This document shows, piece after piece, positions 12,610 to 24,052 of a stretch of DNA of 64,000 bases. The DNA comes from Stenopsyche tienmushanensis. Its lineage: Eukaryota; Arthropoda; Insecta; Trichoptera; Stenopsychidae. The stretch spans positions 558,001-622,000 of the forward strand of contig WACJ01000127.1 in the NCBI GenBank assembly GCA_008973525.1, in the 5' to 3' direction. Both the position numbers and the translations under genes were made by a program. The notes beneath the pieces are model-generated. The model worked only from the letters and a program-made list of their open reading frames with translations, made no database searches and was not told the origin of the DNA. Numbering within the stretch: position 1 is the stretch's first letter; each line of letters begins with the position of its first letter.

Positions 12610-13740
12610 TAATTAACTTTAAATAGATCTGATATATAAAAATCAATGTTTACAAAAATCAAGATAACTCTTTCAAATATCAAATGATATTTTTAGAAAT
12701 ATTACTTCTGTGGCAGCAACGCACCGCATTTGTTTTGTATCAGGTAACGCTTCATGGGATTATTATCTATTTTGTTATAAATTCATCAAAATGCTTGATA
12801 CGCCATTTATGTTCCATATCAAGCTGTAAATATGTTCATTTTGTATTCTGTAAATACCCAATGATTTTTATCAATATTTGATCAAATTGCATCATATTGG
12901 CTTGGTATTGTTCGTTCAAGTAGTGTTTTCGGTCGGCACTGAAAGGATATCCATATATAAAAAAAACATTGTTTATATTTGTGGTTTGTATCAAATGTAA
13001 CAATTACAACTGCAGTAATAATTTGTTGAGAATTACTAGAATCGATCTGGTAGCATTTTTTTAAAACATTACGGAAGATATCGTTTAAAATCGATTCCGA
13101 AAACGTTTCGAATGGGAGTGAAAATGGGTTGGTCTCGGGGGTAAACTCGTTTTCGATGACAATGCTCTCCTTTCCAGAATAAATCTTTATTCCGGTGGAT
13201 TCAGCATGGGAGTTAAATAGCCGAATAGCGTTCGGGTAAACCTATGAAATGTATAAATCGGCGATTGTGGGTCGAATTTGTAAATACATATTTGAAGCGT
13301 GCATGCGTTTTGGCGTAATTATAAGTACGCGGGTCGACGCGTCATCTGTTATCGCAGAATGAAAATACGCATTTGCACGATGCTTTCGGCATCAATGCAC
13401 GGTTATAACGGATAGATGTCACGTGAACGTGACCCGTCACGTAACTTTCGGACATTTAAATGTCGATTTTATTTGCACGTGTGCAATGTCCATACAGTGC
13501 AATCGATCGCATGCACGTTTGATGCGTTTTTTAATTTGTCAAAAAATCAAGGGTATATTTCTTTAATGTCCATGAAAAGCGTAGTATTTTTGTCGTTTCG
13601 GTGACAAATATGAAGTCATTTTTGAAATGACGCCTTTGTATGTTTCGATCGTTGAATTATGCACTAATATCGATTGTGCGGAATACTCGAGTGAATGTAT
13701 GATGAAAGTGTAGAGGGCATCGAAATGTGATATGTCGATT
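12610..13740. other. No recognisable gene
   Basis: AT-rich at first, rising in CpG from about 13050 towards the island at 13740. No motif recognised. Confidence 0.5.
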
Positions 13741-14930
13741 TGAATTTAGGTTCGCGGGCGATCGAAGCGTATCGGAGGGCACGTCGACCACTCGATGATT
13801 CATTTTTAAACTCGCTCCTTCTTCTTCTTATGTAAACGGTCGATGCTCGATTATGGTCGTCGAAATCACTGTTCGGTCGATGCTGTCAAATGAACTAGCG
13901 AAGACGAACGCGCAAGTATAGCAAAAGAGCGATGGGATGTATTATTTCGATTATTTTGCACCATTTTGAGTCGACGGCTTCAGAGATGTACGTCGTACGA
14001 AGATCGAAACGTCGTCCCGCGCGCACGAACGAATCTGCGGAACGGGTTTCGCTCTCGCCTGCGACGCTTCCGACTGCGTCCTGCCGGAGCGCGAGGATCG
14101 ATAGCCAGCCGAGGAACCTCGACGTGAAAGACGTTTTCGATCTCGCCACGAGACGAAGCCCGCGACGATCGTATCGATTTCGTTGAATACGCACGAAACC
14201 GCGAACAGATCGACGTTGCGTAAATAAACAAATTTGAAAATAAAAAACTCACCCACCGCACTTCACCGTTTCAAAAATGACATTAGCGACCGTTCGAATT
14301 CGAATGTTGCCAACGTGAAAAATAATAATTTAACGACAATCCCATTCCTCCGAGGGTCGGCGCGTATATCTCCGTCGCGATCTCGCGTCGAGGGATCTCC
14401 GGAGACCGGCGAGACGATCGATCGACGACCGCGACGAATCCGACGACGCGCCGAGTCCAAATCGGCGAATGCGAATTTCCGCGACGTAAATATTTATACG
14501 GGAAAAAATCGATCTGCGGCCTCGAGATCGGAGCGGTGCGCTCGCGTCGATCCGGCCGCGGTCCGCGTGCACCCCTCCGATCCCGGAAGGTAAACACGGG
14601 CGCTGTCACTTTTCAGTCAGGAGGCGGCGCCTCCGCGTCCTCGGAGACGAAACGTCAAAAAAAGAAGGTTCGACGAAGGCTGACCTGCGAACGGGCAGCT
14701 GGCGAACCGTCGTCCACGCGCGCGACGACGTGCGGCGGGCCGGCGCCCAAGCTGAGTCCGTGCGCGCCGCCCGCCGCGCTCAGCACCGCCACGCACTCCT
14801 CCGACATGCGGCGCGCGCCCGCACGTAGCGCACACTGCGCAACCGACCCCGCCTCGCCCCCGCCTCGCTGCGCCCCGCTTCGTTTGGTCCGCGATCCTTT
14901 ACATGTCGACCAGCTCCGAACCATCTGCGA
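13740..14930. promoter_or_regulatory. CpG-rich island upstream of CISD2
   Basis: Sharp rise in GC and CpG density in an otherwise AT-rich window, strongest between 13980 and 14900, with CG dinucleotides every few bases. At 14850-14880 there are C-rich GC-box-like runs (CCCCGCCTCG repeated). Open frames on both strands here (for example 14234-14593 and 14536-14982 on +) are Arg/Ala/Pro/Ser-rich, overlap each other and match no family I know, so I read them as composition artefacts. It may be a promoter or first non-coding exon of CISD2 (ATG 0.5 kb away) or of a minus-strand gene. A possible donor AAG|GTAAAC is at about 14590. Confidence 0.5.
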
Positions 14931-15463
14931 CCCAAATTATTTTAAATCCATGATAATCATCACCTATATCGCCAAACAATAATACAACCTTACCATCAAC
15001 ATAAAAATCAATTAAAAAATAAGTAATACAGCAACATTTTAATGCACTACAGTTCATATTTATTAACCAGTAATTTGAAAATAAAAGTCCAAAAATATAT
15101 TTTTATTTAAAAAAAATAATGCATTAATAAAAAAATGGAGGTATTCTACAATTTATTTTATTTTTTCAATGCATATATTATAATACATATTTAAAGCGGT
15201 TATGAAACAATACCAAATAATTTTGAATTTATTTATATTGTTAGTTAATATATTTTTCATGGCTAAGCAAAACTTTTTCAATAAATAAAACAGCATTAAT
15301 GCCAGATAACAAATATTTAGGCTCGACGTAACCTTATTCGATAAAAATAAAAGTGAAAGTTGCACAATCGCATTTTGTATTATGGCAATACTAAATTTGA
15401 ATGACGCGGTAGTGTGGCACTAGCAGTTGTCCTGGAAGGTTGATTTGTTCATCGTTCGTAAAC

Positions 15464-15560
15464 ATGCAGCCCGTAGCTCACGTCGTGAAGGTGGCCCTTC
15501 CGAACTATCTCTCGGGACTCCCTGTGCCCGATTCATTCACCGGATGGTTCAAACTGAGCT
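15464..15560 (+). CDS. CISD2: CISD2 coding exon 1
   Basis: Encodes residues 1-32 plus the first base of codon 33. It ends ...AAACTGAGCT before the donor GTAAGG. The family-typical N-terminal stretch with LPNYLSGLPVPDS is present. There is an untranslated leader upstream, but its start cannot be placed from sequence. Confidence 0.95.
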
Positions 15561-18500
15561 GTAAGGATTAGTGCCTAGATTTTCGCCGGTCCGCCAATTG
15601 TCACTGTTACGTCACTGCAGCGTACTGTCACGCTACCTACATTCGCTCTATTTTTTATGTCCTCCAATTTATTTCATTGTGTAGTTCGGTTCGTTTCTCA
15701 TTTAAGTGCAACTAATTTCTCCCGCTGATAAATGTTCAATGTCTTTTTCAAGACTATGACTTAGAAAAAATAAATTCACACTATTATAACGTATAAAGGT
15801 TAAAACCCGTTATTTTTCTTAAAAATAACATATAGAAAATATCATTTTATTTAAAAGTACATAATAAATTACAGCATGTTAAACTTAACCTATTTGATTC
15901 TAATTGATATATTGAACAAATTTAAAAGCAAAATATTACTTTATTCATATTTTTATCCATAGGATCTGATTTATATCGATCTTCGACAACTAGCAAGAGA
16001 GTTATTTTTACTAATGGGATTTGAAACTGTCATTTAATACGAAATGTATATTCAAGCATTATGATTCTCATATAAATGAAAAATGGTTAACGTGTACATA
16101 TTGGTTGCTACTCGAAACTTGTTTATTTATTCAGATGTCAAAATGTAAGTAAAATTGCAATAATTTGATGTAAACAATAATTAAAAATAAAATGCGTAAG
16201 GAATGCATTTTCTTTATTGTACGTACAATCGCATTGTGCTTACATTATTATAATTGGTTCTGGAATAAATAAATTCAAAAAATGCCTTTCACTTCTTTTA
16301 TGACGGATTTGCAACAATCTCTTTTCACCATGCTCATGTAAATGAAAGAAAAAAGAACTGTCTTGTATGGAATTGTTAAAGAATTTAATAAGCAATCCTT
16401 TTCATTATATAAGTCGTGTCAACATCTCACAATATCAAGATATTTATTTGTATTGGAATATGGATACTTCGCAATATATTTTAAAGCATATCATAGTATT
16501 TCCATATAGAATAGAACTCGTAATCGTAATAATCGTAATCGTAGTGTAATAAAGAATTATATTGTCATCGATATATATGGACCTTTTAAATTTATATACT
16601 GTTTGTTCATGTATTTGTTTGCAGCAATGATATCACCTTCGTTTCTGTCAAATTAGGATAAAAAGTACCTGTTTAATAGTTTTAACTTGCTAACAAAACC
16701 TGTTTTTACTAATTATTCTATTCAAATTATAGGATGAAAGATGAAACTTAAAATGAAATGACTAACTTAATGTCGTTTTCGTAGAGAATTACCTTGTTAT
16801 AAGATTTTATGAAATTCTTAATTTATTTTTGAACAAATAAGATAATAATACTTAATAACAAGTTTCTTCAAACAAGTTGTTTGATATCAGTCACATCAGC
16901 AATGGAATGACCTTTATACAAATATGAGGGCAAGATTAACTATAGCTATATGATTTTTATTGTTATATTTATCTGAATTTTTTTCTTTATCGTATTTAAT
17001 ATCATCAACTGAACAATTTAAAAATTGTTTCAGAAATTAATACTTAAATGTTAATCCTTTGTATTTGATTTTATTTTCAGTCAGAGATTGGCTGTCTCTA
17101 ATTCCACCAGTGGCCGTAGGCTATGGCATTTATTATATATCGTATAAAGCTTTTTGTCCAAAAGCGAGAGATCCAGCATTAAAGCAGATTAATCCTAGCA
17201 TCAGAAAGGATGAGAAAAAAGTTGTTGACACAATTGATATTGAAGATATAACAGAAAAGGTGGTATTATGCAGATGTTGGAGGAGTGAAAATGTAAGTTA
17301 ATTATATATTTATTTGAGTAATAATTTGCTTAACCGTTTGAGAAGCAAGCTAATTTAAAATCATCATAAACTTAGATACTATATTTGTATGTCAGCCACT
17401 TATCTGTCAGGACCCTTACAGCGTGTATAAAGCTTGTACATAAATAAATAAACACTGTTGATACGAGTAAATACACAATATTCAGGCATTACTAATAATA
17501 CACTTGAAATCGATTCATTATATCATTCATGTAGATTCACGGAGCATATCAAATCTGCGGTCATAAAGGCCAACTGGGCTCTCTGCATGGTCACCAGATT
17601 GTCAGGTTCTTTGTTGGGGCATGGGCAGTAAGGTCATGATAATTGTGTATACTGCACTATTTGTAAATGTCGTTTGTTATGCTTCGGCTCCAACCCTCAT
17701 CAGCCCGATTCATTGGCTTCTATGCCTGGTGCGTACGTTTTTTTTGCAAGTGTGTGTCTGCCACCGGTCTGATGACCAGTGTAAACTGGTCACAGTGCGG
17801 GCACGGTGGTAATTGGTGGGTGCAAAAAAAAAAACCTTCGAGTTTCATTTAGAACGCTCATCCAGCGGAAAAAAAGAAATATTATTAGTCGATAAATTTG
17901 GGTTAACTCTCTCCGTCTCTGTTGCAAGATACTCTCTCTGTCTCTCTCCAAACTCAACGTTAAAGGCACTCTCCGTCTCTGTCTGTTTCCAAGCTCAACG
18001 TGTAAGACTGCTCTTTCTGAATCACTGAAATTCGAACAAAGCACTGTGTCTTACCTCTTTAAGGGGTTAATCGGTTAACTGCCACGCATGAAAAACGAAA
18101 GCTGCCCCCAAAGGCCATGATATTTTGTATATGTTCCGTTAGAAATTTTTAGGAGTATCGATTTCACTTTTTATTAAGTATTTATATATTGAAGAATACA
18201 AGCATGTTTATCACATTTGATGTGGAATACGAGACATATGTTGGGCTCGCTGGATGACAGTCCTAATGCCCTATGAATACCATCAAAAATTCTTGCATAT
18301 AAATTTGAATACTTATAAAATTGACCTTACCATATCTCAAAATGTCATTAATTAACCCTATCGTACCGGAAATCGTGAGACTGAGACGGATATCTTGCGT
18401 CTCATCATACAATCGTGCATCGATGGCAAAGCCATGCCGTAAAGTCACTCCTACACGTCTAAACATTCTCAATATATTTTTATAGAAACTCATACATTTT

Positions 18501-19731
18501 TATACTTACTATTCAACAAAAAATCGCACTCTAAAGAATCTTTTAACCGTCATAAAATCTATATATAATTAACTGAAATCGCTATCGTCGGATGTTTTTA
18601 AGCTCTTTTAACAAAGATAAGACGACTTTTGTTTGTGTTGTCTTGAGAGAAGGCGTTTGTTTTGATAATTAAGATACACACATCATTTTTATCGTTGACC
18701 AATTTTGTCATTCCCCCTTGACTGTTCTGGAGTGGCGTCATTAGCCGAGTATGGGCAAAATAGCTGAACAACAAAATACAGATACCATGTAAATTGAACA
18801 TTAAGAAATATTCAGAACAAATTAATGAATATTGTTTGCTATCAACAGTGTTAAGGTTCATTTATTGATCCTAATTCATTATCAAGCTTGTTACACGCAG
18901 CGGAGCTGACAGAAAAGTGGATTTACATTAAAGCATAGCGTGTATGTTCTCCAGTTTAAAAGAGTTGAAAAAATAGTAACCAGAATTAAAATATGAGATT
19001 TGCTAAAATATGAGACGCTTATGGCCTTTGGGGACGGGTTTTCGGCTGCATGATATGTAAAATTGCATTTAATAATTTGGTTACGACGTTATTTTTTGAT
19101 AAAGAGAAGTTTGTTTACTATCTTTCTCTCTTGTTTAATCACATTGACGTGCGAGCAAGTTACACTACAAAGCTAAATAATGGTACCTTGAGCATAGAAA
19201 CTATCCATATTCAAGCATTTTAAAGTCATCCATGGGCCAATAATGATCGTTGTTTGCAGTTCTCGTAAGCAACGATATATCATTACTTAACATTGAGAGG
19301 ATTAAACACCAGAAAGAAAGATACATTTCTTTTGAAAACGTTATTGTAAACATGTTCTTTTCAAAACGATTAAGTAAATGCTTCGAATGTTTATCGATTG
19401 AATATTGTCATGTAAGAATGTGTATTTATTCCTTTGGCCTTTACACATCGAAGGTTATTCATATTGAGATAAAACATTACGTTTTCATATATTTATTACA
19501 TGCTTAATTTTAATTTCATTGCATGGCAAGGAAGTAATATTGACGTTTATACTTTAGTGGAAATTATATCAAACGTGTTTTATTGTCTCTGTCGATATGA
19601 ATTTTAACATGTGATCCTTATCTTTGTTTATATTTTAGTGGCCTTACTGCGATGGCAAGCATGGGGCTCACAATAAAGCGACGGGAGATAACACTGGACC
19701 AGTCGTCATCGCCCATAAGGCGAAAAACTGA
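15464..19731 (+). CDS. CISD2: CISD2 orthologue (CDGSH iron-sulfur domain protein 2), 3 coding exons
   Basis: Join of 15464-15560, 17081-17292 and 19639-19731 gives 133 residues plus a TGA stop. The N-terminus starts MQPVAHVVKVALPNYLSGLP, followed by a hydrophobic segment at about residues 36-57 that serves as the single membrane anchor, then the CDGSH domain. Ligands are Cys96, Cys98, Cys107 and His111 (CRCWRSEN-WPYCDGKH), the 3Cys-1His set of this family. The canonical Ser of CDGSH is Lys110 here. Length equals that of fly CISD2 and is close to vertebrate CISD2 (about 135). In this family the protein is a homodimeric [2Fe-2S] protein of the ER/mitochondrial outer membrane, tied to calcium and redox balance, autophagy and ageing. 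The start was chosen because AAACATG has A at -3 and the N-terminus matches the family. Introns have GTAAGG...CAG and GTAAGT...TAG ends with matching phases (1 and 0). Intron 2 falls between the two halves of the cluster motif. Confidence 0.96.
15561..17080 (+). other. CISD2: CISD2 intron 1
   Basis: A phase-1 intron of 1520 bp with GTAAGG at the 5' end and TTTTCAG at the 3' end. It is AT-rich. I see no open reading frame of note and no recognisable transposon in it. Confidence 0.9.
17081..17292 (+). CDS. CISD2: CISD2 coding exon 2
   Basis: Preceded by the pyrimidine-rich acceptor TTTTATTTTCAG. It completes codon 33 as Phe and encodes the transmembrane anchor (WLSLIPPVAVGYGIYYI), the linker, and the first two cluster ligands in CRCWRSEN. 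The donor is AAT|GTAAGT. The exon is 212 nt, so exons 1 and 2 together make 103 complete codons. Confidence 0.96.
17330..18070 (+). mobile_element. TTAA-flanked element family 1, copy B, in CISD2 intron 2
   Basis: Left end TTAACCGTTTGAG (TTAA at 17330-17333), right end ...CTTTAAGGGGTTAA (TTAA at 18067-18070). Internal blocks match copies A and C, but the element is split at about 17528-17880 by a LINE fragment. Without that insert it would be about 380 bp, close to copy C. Confidence 0.7.
17528..17880 (+). pseudogene. Nested LINE (R1/Jockey-like) RT-connection fragment
   Basis: One frame reads HIKSAVIKANWALCMVTRLS followed by GS and LLGHGQ, then a stop. It matches the post-palm segment of R1/Jockey-type LINE ORF2 proteins (EHIK.A..KAN.AL..ITRL). 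It ends in an A-rich stretch near 17865-17880 and interrupts element copy B exactly where copy A reads continuously across ATATCATTATTAGTCG. Only about 350 bp survive. Confidence 0.7.
18079..19068 (+). mobile_element. Possible second TTAA element in CISD2 intron 2
   Basis: About 40-bp inverted ends: GCATGAAAAACGAAAGCTGC, then CCCCAAAGGCCATGA at 18086-18120, and its counterpart TTATGGCCTTTGGGGACGGG followed by TTTTCGGCTGCATGA near 19018-19052. TTAA lies just outside (18075-18078 and 19069-19072). The interior has no transposase; it includes a hairpin GATGGCAAAGCCATGC at about 18421-18436. The element assignment is inference from the inverted ends and TTAA flanks. Confidence 0.4.
19639..19731 (+). 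CDS. CISD2: CISD2 coding exon 3 (terminal)
   Basis: Starts after TATATTTTAG with WPYCDGKH, which supplies Cys107 and His111, then GAHNKATGDNTGPVVIAHKA and the stop at 19729-19731. TGDNTGP matches the conserved TGDNVGP stretch of CISD2. The C-terminal tail (AHKAKN) differs from the KK-type tails of vertebrate and fly proteins. Confidence 0.95.
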   Translation, partial: WPYCDGKHGAHNKATGDNTGPVVIAHKAKN

Positions 19732-21310
19732 CAACTTTAAATATAAAATAAAATGTACATCCAATATCAAAATTTTAGCACATTTTACAATATTTTCATA
19801 TTATCCTACTAAATTCTTTTATCGAATATTATTTTTAAAAGACATTACTTTTATATATAAAAATGTATATTTATTTTTTAAAATGTATAAATATGTTGCA
19901 AAAAATTGATAAATCACATTCCATTGTTGACGCCACATAGTGGTTTTAAATTTATATCCAATGTTATTTCATTTCAAATATAGTTTGTTCATTGTTAAAT
20001 GCAACGTTTTGTAAAGATACATAATTTTTTTATACTAGAATGTGTTATCACTGAATTGTATGTACATATATAATCTAAGGAAAATGTTCATAATTTTTTG
20101 AGGTAGTAAATAATGCTACTCGGCTGGATCAATAATAGTAAGGATAAATAAATATATGGATTTAGTATGGATAAAGAAAATATACTCTTCTATCAAATGG
20201 TGCTAATAATAAGTACGCTATTATGAATAATGATGGTTCAAAAAATGAATGAATATAATAATCAAAATTAGGCACTTATGTATTGTTTGCAAATCTATGG
20301 TTATGGTGTTTTCTTGAATTTGTCGGTTATTGGATTGTTTGATGTATGTAAATGCAATAAAAATGCCATTAACATAAAAATTATCTCGGATAATGTCGCA
20401 ATAATTTATGTTCAATGCGTGTAATAAAATTTAGAATAAAAATGATTTCATATTCTAACAAGCTGTGTATTGTTGATTTTTTCTCAGTGTATATCGAAAC
20501 GAATTTAAAAATCTGTGATTTGATTTTCCTATTTAGTCAATGTAATTAAATGTTTTTATTTAAGAAATGTGCATCTAATAGTATATTTTTTAACCTCGTT
20601 TTTACCATTTTGCGCATTTCCATTCTTGATTGTTTAGAACAAATTTACTTTTTTATAATTGTGCTTTAATATTCTTTCCAATAAAAGGTTGAAATTGATC
20701 TTATTTTTTATTTCATTTTGGAGATTACTATAATCCCACATGGAGTGACGTTGGCATAGATATTTGATATCCGCATTCGATTTATAAAACATGTTCAATC
20801 ACAACACTGCTTTATCATACTTCTAGGGATTATATGATACTATTCTAATACAAAACTATTTGTACACAAGTCGATTAAATTTATCATCAATTTTGAAAAC
20901 AACCCATCGAAATAACAAAAAAATAGCTCTTGATATTGTAGGAATATTACTACTATCTGAAAATAGAAATGTCCGATTTGTATTGAATAAAAGCAAGTAT
21001 AACGGCACATATATGTATAATTCCATCAAAAGAATGTCAAGAAAAATGGAACGGATGCTTGCTCCAAGTGTTTCTAGGTAATAGCAAGAGCTGGGACCAA
21101 TTGATTCATAGAAAAATTCAGGAGTAAATAAAAGATCAATGTTTTGTAAATACAATATCAGTTTGTCTCCTAACTTCGAGTTAGTTCATGCTGTTCTTGT
21201 GTCTGTTCTCTGATAAGTGGCTAACGGATTTTAATATAAAAAATTCCAGGTTACTATAATTTATTTTATATATCTCGTATTATAAAATATATATTTTATC
21301 ATTAACATAA
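19732..21310 (+). other. CISD2 3' untranslated and intergenic region
   Basis: AT-rich. AATAAA polyadenylation-type hexamers occur at 19747-19752 (very close to the stop) and 20147-20152, with further ones around 20355, 20430 and 20680. Sequence alone does not show which is used. No other gene is seen. Confidence 0.4.
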
Positions 21311-21316
21311 CCGATA

Positions 21317-21878
21317 ATGGAAAAAAGTCAATCGGGAGTATGGAAACTTAAAAAAACTACAAAAAAGGAGATCCACTGTCCAAAACAAATCACATGCAAA
21401 AGGTCAAACACAACTGGACTAGTGAGACATCTTGAAAGGGTACATCGAATTGTTTTGAATAAAAACACGGAAGAAGACATCACCGATGCAAAATGTTCAA
21501 ACAGTGCAAAAAGAATCAAAATATTCCAACCACCAATAATAAATTTTGTGAAGAGGAAAACACTTTCAGAAATCATTGCCTGGCTAGCTGTGCTGGATGG
21601 TTTTTCCATAAGAGGGATTACAAATAGTGATTCCATTTTTGAATATGCTACACTAAAATGGTTTTCATTACCAAAAAATCAATCCGACATCATGAGATTG
21701 ATCTCAAAATTTCACGAAGAAAAAATAAGTGAAGTAATTTCCAATATAACAGGCTTAAAAGAAGTGAATGCTCGCTTTAGCCTGACAATGAATGAGTGGA
21801 CGAGCATAAAAAAATAGATATTTTAATATTATAGTACATTTTGAAAACGACGTTCAAAAACTGTATTTAAATAAATAA
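21317..21878 (+). pseudogene. hAT transposase N-terminal half with BED-type finger, one frameshift
   Basis: The open frame from ATG at 21317 runs to 21817 (166 aa). It has a degenerate BED zinc finger at residues 20-43 (HCPKQITCKRSNTTGLVRHL, ERVH), then FVKRKTLSEIIAWLAVLDGF followed by SIRG (the A..IA.DG.S-type helix of hAT proteins) and MNEWTS. A one-base slip in the A7 run at 21808-21814 ends the frame; the other frame continues NRYFNIIVHFENDVQKLYLN to a stop at 21876-21878. The catalytic core and hATC domain are missing. One finger cysteine appears lost. Confidence 0.78.
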
Positions 21879-22399
21879 TTTGTTATTAACAAGATGGTTC
21901 TTTTAACTTACACATATATACATATGTAACACATACAAATATTTACTTACCCGTACAAAGTGGTGGTTCATAATCCATTAATTTTATTAATGTCTAATTG
22001 TATTATTTTTACTGCTTGTTTTAAATATATTTCAAAAAAACCTTAGCACTTGCATGTGCAAGAGCAAACTATACAAGTTTTGAGAAAAATAAACCCCAAA
22101 TCACCAAAAGATATTAGCATAGATTATGAAAATACTATAGAATAATTGCATATATATATATTTTACCGTTACCATTAACAATTATTATTGTATTAGAAAT
22201 AAATATTACTAGCGTACTGCTCACTTTTTATGTCTATTATTTTAATACTATTTTTTGTATGAAATTCGATTTATGACCATTTCGACTTACGTCTAAGGTG
22301 GCAGAATGGAATCCTGTAGTAAGTAGAAAACTGACTGTACTATATTGATTTATTGTGTTTGTTTCATTGAATTTGAATTGAATCATATTAAATTACTTT

Positions 22400-22416
22400 T
22401 GTGTGTGTGTGTGTGT
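22400..22416. repeat. (GT)n microsatellite
   Basis: An uninterrupted GT run of about eight units in non-coding DNA. Confidence 0.85.
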
Positions 22417-23073
22417 TATGTGAAATATTAGATGGAGACCAAATATACATTATCCCGGCTTAAAGTAATTAAATTATGAATTTAAAAATAGATGAAACTA
22501 AAGTAATTTTATGAAGCACAACAAGGCAAAATATGAATGTAGTTATAAAATATATTTAGTTTATAATACAATATTTTTAAAAATGATTTTTTAATACTAA
22601 TTTGAATATATTTCATTTCAGATCAGTGATTGGATTTGAATGAAAACATATATCCATTAATAATCCATTTGGAATATTTGAAAGTTTATTATAAAAATTC
22701 AAATTACCCTATGCTAAACACGATAACTTACAACAATTATAAATTGTTCATTGGAAATGCATCTCAATGCATCCCCTATGATTTTTATCCATTCAGAAAA
22801 TTCTTAATTTCGTACAACCACATTTAAAATTATTATCACCATAATAAAGGCGATCACATATTTTGGAGAAATGTTAAAAAAATGCATATCTATGTTTAAT
22901 GTGCGCAATGTGCTCCATTTTTTTAAAATATGATATATGGATTTATAGGTCATTAATTTTATATTGACAATTATTATTAGATTAGGGACTGAAAAGGCGT
23001 AGGTAATAAATATATTCCTTCCTAGGTTTTTTAATAGCAACTCTTCAAATAAAACCTTTTTTTTATGATTTTG

Positions 23074-23117
23074 CCAACCTGACAAATTTGTTAGGGCCAA
23101 CAGATTTGTCAGGTTGG
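23074..23117. repeat. Inverted repeat / hairpin
   Basis: CCAACCTGACAAAT (23074-23087) and ATTTGTCAGGTTGG (23104-23117) are perfectly complementary 14-bp arms around a 16-base spacer. It may be a recent snap-back duplication, a MITE end or a small hairpin RNA; no flanking duplication was identified. Confidence 0.85.
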
Positions 23118-24052
23118 TGTCTCCGCAACTAACTGTCATTTTCGGTATTATTGCTGATATGACAGTGTTCGTATGAAGATTTCTTTTTTATTAATATAAT
23201 CCCTATTTGAGCTTGAAAAATTGAACGCCAAAGATTTTCATGAAAGTGATTCATACATATTATTAATATTCAATATAATCAAATCCAATCAAATATAATA
23301 TGTCAAAACAATGGAAAGATATGAGGCGTTGTTGTTTTGATCTTTACTGTGGATGAAAATTGAATGAAAACGAATGCTATTTATATGAAAGTGAATCACA
23401 TATTGATATTAGATATAATTAAATCCCATTTTATTAATAATCGTTCAAAAAAGAGGCAAAACGACTAAAAACCCTTAAATTATGTATATTTAGATAGAAT
23501 TTAAGATCATGGATCATAAGATATTCTTTGTCGTATGATATTAAAATCTAAAATTATCAACGGAGGAAGATGATCATTATGAATTTGAGGTATTCCATAA
23601 TTCTAATGATAATTTTTGAATTTGTATCAAACGTATAAGATGAATATATGTCGACGATATTGTAAATAGTCAGTTTATATTTTATTGTATGTTTGTTTGC
23701 AAAATAAGTGTGTGTATTATAATTATATAATAATTTAATGATTATACAATGTAATGTGAATTTTTTGTATAAATTTATAATTTATCAAAATAAGATGCTA
23801 TGAATATTATATGTAAGATTGTTGAATAATGTGATTTTAAATTTTTTGTGTGACTTTCAATGTTTCAGGACTTTTTCAGAATTTTTAAGCATGCTGATAA
23901 TTATACATTCATATATAACTTATTTTATATTTGAGTAAGTTTAATACAACAGTTTATTGCAGAGTTTGGGTCAGGTCGGCTAGTAAAACAAATTTATAAG
24001 ACGACGTCCAAATATGAGCTTATTTTGTTTATCTGATTGCATCAACCAGTAA

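Larger units (their letters stand above)
17293..19638 (+). other. CISD2: CISD2 intron 2, loaded with transposon insertions
   Basis: A phase-0 intron of 2346 bp with GTAAGT and TTTTAG ends. About 740 bp (17330-18070) is a TTAA-flanked element interrupted by a LINE fragment, and about 1 kb after it is a probable second TTAA element (18079-19068). The remaining 19070-19638 is AT-rich without recognisable content. Confidence 0.88.
21880..24050. other. AT-rich DNA, no gene
   Basis: Apart from the hairpin at 23074 and a GT microsatellite, no features were found. A sequence ending GGTCAGGTCGGCTAG at about 23980 resembles another Helitron-type 3' end, but no body could be traced. Confidence 0.5.

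Noticed and set aside
14234..14982. Long overlapping open frames in the CpG-rich block (119 and 148 codons on +, several on -)
   Set aside because: High GC suppresses stop codons in all frames. The peptides are Arg/Ala/Pro/Ser-rich, overlap on both strands and match nothing I recognise.
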